Assembly (NCBI GenBank): GCA_903861575.1
Contig: CAIOUR010000184.1
Coordinates: forward strand, 1-45,363
Direction: 5' to 3'
DNA length: 45,363 nucleotides
From: an uncultured beta proteobacterium
Lineage (GTDB): Bacteria > Pseudomonadota > Gammaproteobacteria > Burkholderiales > Burkholderiaceae_C
In this document: positions 43,050 to 45,363 of the stretch, one piece after another
Layout of the letters: each line of letters begins with the position of its first letter
How positions within the stretch are numbered: position 1 is the stretch's first letter
The notes under the pieces: generated by a model
Seen by the model: only the letters and a program-made list of their open reading frames with translations
Told to the model about the DNA's origin: nothing
Databases searched by the model: none
Program-made: the position numbers and the translations under genes

Positions 43050-44181
43050 TGTAGGGACGGTGTGGCTTGCCGCTTGCGCCGTCAAGCCCCTGACGACGCC
43101 ATCGCTCCCGCCCGTGGTACCCGCGCCCAAGCCGGTCCCGCTTGCCGCACCGGGTTCACAAGCCACCGGGCCCCTTGTGGCTCCGGCTGTGCAAGCCATC
43201 AGCCGTACGACCAGCCAATGGGTGCCGGTGCCCTGGAGCGAGTTGCCGGGATGGAGTGCCGACAACCTGGCGGGTGCCTGGAGCGCCTGGATGGCAAGCT
43301 GCCAGCGTGCGGTGGCACCGTGGACTGAGGTCTGCTCGGAAGCGCGCACCGTGGCAACGGGTTCGGACGGTGAAAAGCGCGCTTGGATGCAACGCCGGCT
43401 GCAGCCTTACCGGGTCGAATCGCTGCAAGGCGTATCACTGGGTTTGCTCACCGCTTACTTTGAGCCGGTCTTTGAAGCCAGCCGTAACCGAAGCGTGGAG
43501 TACGCTGTGCCGCTCTACCAGCCACCGGCCAAGCTCAATAGAGGCCAGACCTGGTACAGCCGCAAGGAAATCGATACCTTGCCGCAAGCGCAGGCCGCGT
43601 TGCAAGGCCGTGTGATCGCCTACATGGCAGACCCATTGGACGCGATGGCCCTGCACATCCAAGGTTCCGGTCGCATGGACATACGCCAAGCCGATGGCAC
43701 CTTGCGCCAGTCGCGCTTGGCCTACGCCGCTAATAACGGGCATCCCTACCAAAGCGTGGGAACCTGGTTGATCGAACAAGGCTTGAGCAAGGACACGAGT
43801 TGGCCGGGTATCAAGGCTTGGGCGGCGCGCAATCCGAGCCGGGTGAATGAGTTGCTATGGCGCAATCCGCGTGTGGTGTTTTTCCAAGAAGAAGCACTGA
43901 CCTCAGACGATGCGGGCCCGCGTGGGGCGCAGGGCGTGCCTTTGACGGCGGGTCGCTCGATTGCGGTGGACCCGAACAGCATTCCGTATGGCACGCCGGT
44001 GTGGATCAGTTCCAGCGGCGCACAAACCAGCTTGCAGAAACTGGTGGTGGCACAGGACACGGGCAGCGCTATCACGGGGACGGTGCGTGCCGATTATTTC
44101 GCGGGTACGGGGCCCGCTGCGGGTGAGCTCGCCGGTCGCTTAAAGCAGCCTTTACAGATGTGGGTTTTGTGGCCGCAGTAA
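43021..44181 (+). CDS. mltA: Membrane-bound lytic murein transglycosylase A
   Basis: Lipoprotein enzyme that cleaves peptidoglycan glycan strands to 1,6-anhydro ends. I trimmed the track ORF to the ATG at 43021 (386 residues): MRGVWWFSAIVGTVWLAAC gives a lipoprotein signal peptide with lipidated Cys19. AGGAG lies unusually close to the ATG. Domains: the MltA domain (~residues 115-280; LLTAYFEPVFEASR, MALHIQGSGRMDI) and the C-terminal 3D domain with VAQDTGSAITGTVRADYFAGTG, which holds the catalytic Asp. A short Pro-rich linker follows Cys19. The next gene downstream is ahcY, separated by the SAH riboswitch. Confidence 0.93.
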   Translation: MRGVWWFSAIVGTVWLAACAVKPLTTPSLPPVVPAPKPVPLAAPGSQATGPLVAPAVQAISRTTSQWVPVPWSELPGWSADNLAGAWSAWMASCQRAVAPWTEVCSEARTVATGSDGEKRAWMQRRLQPYRVESLQGVSLGLLTAYFEPVFEASRNRSVEYAVPLYQPPAKLNRGQTWYSRKEIDTLPQAQAALQGRVIAYMADPLDAMALHIQGSGRMDIRQADGTLRQSRLAYAANNGHPYQSVGTWLIEQGLSKDTSWPGIKAWAARNPSRVNELLWRNPRVVFFQEEALTSDDAGPRGAQGVPLTAGRSIAVDPNSIPYGTPVWISSSGAQTSLQKLVVAQDTGSAITGTVRADYFAGTGPAAGELAGRLKQPLQMWVLWPQ

Positions 44182-44209
44182 GCCGCGTAGAACCTTGGTT
44201 CAAACCCGC

Positions 44210-44215
44210 TAGAAT
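44210..44215 (+). promoter_or_regulatory. Possible -10 box for the ahcY riboswitch transcript
   Basis: TAGAAT lies six bases before the riboswitch aptamer and 29 bases after the mltA stop. A GAACC-TT-GGTTC inverted repeat (44190-44201) lies just upstream. A consensus -35 at 17-base spacing is not seen. Confidence 0.4.
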
Positions 44216-44220
44216 CCGCG

Positions 44221-44308
44221 CACTTCGAGGAGCGATGCAGTTCACGCAATGTGAATGAGGCTCGGAGTACAAAGGCCCAGCGCCTTTGCATGTTTCAACT
44301 GCGCTCAC
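44221..44308 (+). ncRNA. SAH riboswitch aptamer
   Basis: The S-adenosylhomocysteine riboswitch class is found upstream of ahcY/SAM-recycling genes in beta and gamma proteobacteria, and SAH binding turns expression on. Here the outer stem CTTCGAG pairs with CTCGGAG. The conserved GAGGAGCG-TGC core and GAATGAGGCTCGGAG are present. An internal hairpin AAAGGC/GCCTTT follows, and the 3' strand AACTGCGCTCA can pair with GAGCGATGCAGTT as the class pseudoknot. Its location directly before ahcY confirms the call. Confidence 0.92.
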
Positions 44309-44331
44309 CCACGGTTGTCTTGTGTGGTGAG
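44304..44331 (+). promoter_or_regulatory. Hairpin overlapping the aptamer 3' strand (possible expression platform)
   Basis: CTCACC-CAC pairs with GTG-T-GGTGAG around a 9-base loop. The left arm shares bases with the aptamer's pseudoknot strand (GCGCTCA), so the two folds exclude each other. It has no T tract, and the GGAG ribosome site of ahcY (44374-44377) lies 43 bases further on. A role in switching is inferred. Confidence 0.45.
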
Positions 44332-44385
44332 TTCCCTCCCCAGACGGTCACTGTGGTTATCAAAACTTGTTTTGGAGCCTCTGAT

Positions 44386-45363
<978 letters not shown>

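Overview
The window looks like ordinary core chromosome of a high-GC betaproteobacterium in the order Burkholderiales, most likely Comamonadaceae and close to Rhodoferax. I infer this from protein similarity I recognise, from a high-potential iron-sulfur protein, from gene order (secF|dprA, def-fmt, rsmI|yraN-diaA-dolP, pilT-pilU|yggS, fba-purC, purE-purK-tsaC, glnE|yhdP) and from an SAH riboswitch in front of ahcY. Genes are tightly packed on both strands. No intergenic stretch exceeds about 210 bases and none is over 300. I see no CRISPR array, insertion sequence, prophage or toxin/defence island.

Layout: 1-2.8 kb holds the 3' end of secF convergent with dprA and a periplasmic protein that has lost its usual LysM domain. 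2.9-5.6 kb is a def-fmt-azlC-azlD operon (N-terminal formyl/deformyl cycle plus amino-acid export). 5.6-8.5 kb has pgk, a HiPIP gene with a strong terminator, and a DEAD-box helicase. 8.5-11.1 kb is rsmI head to head with yraN-diaA-dolP. 11.1-15.1 kb has a hydroxyisobutyrate-dehydrogenase-type oxidoreductase behind pilT-pilU, with yggS divergent. 15.1-20.9 kb carries fba-purC, a thioredoxin-TPR chaperone on the opposite strand, then purE-purK-tsaC. 21-26.8 kb has dacB-SemiSWEET, a DMT exporter, tsaB-rimI-uracil-DNA glycosylase, and a low-GC outer-membrane barrel gene directly behind tRNA-Ser(UGA). 26.9-33.5 kb has an asparaginase divergent from a yejABEF peptide ABC importer. 33.5-37.9 kb (minus strand) is glnE, an aldo/keto reductase and fucU. 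37.9-42.9 kb is yhdP and a frameshifted nitrilase-family amidase. 42.9-45.4 kb has mltA, the SAH riboswitch and the 5' part of ahcY.

Functional themes: purine synthesis (purC, purE, purK), glycolysis/gluconeogenesis (pgk, fba), both proteins for t6A tRNA modification that fall in the window (tsaB, tsaC), twitching motility and DNA uptake (pilT, pilU, dprA), envelope upkeep (dolP, dacB, mltA, yhdP, secF) and nitrogen control (glnE).

I did not find a convincing new multi-gene system. The best second-look items are the tRNA-Ser/outer-membrane-protein dicistron with foreign base composition, the 16-bp hairpin in the helicase mRNA, the frameshifted amidase, the altered active-site motifs of the uracil-DNA glycosylase, the LysM-less protein, the tandem repeats at the fba promoter, and an anti-aptamer hairpin after the SAH riboswitch.
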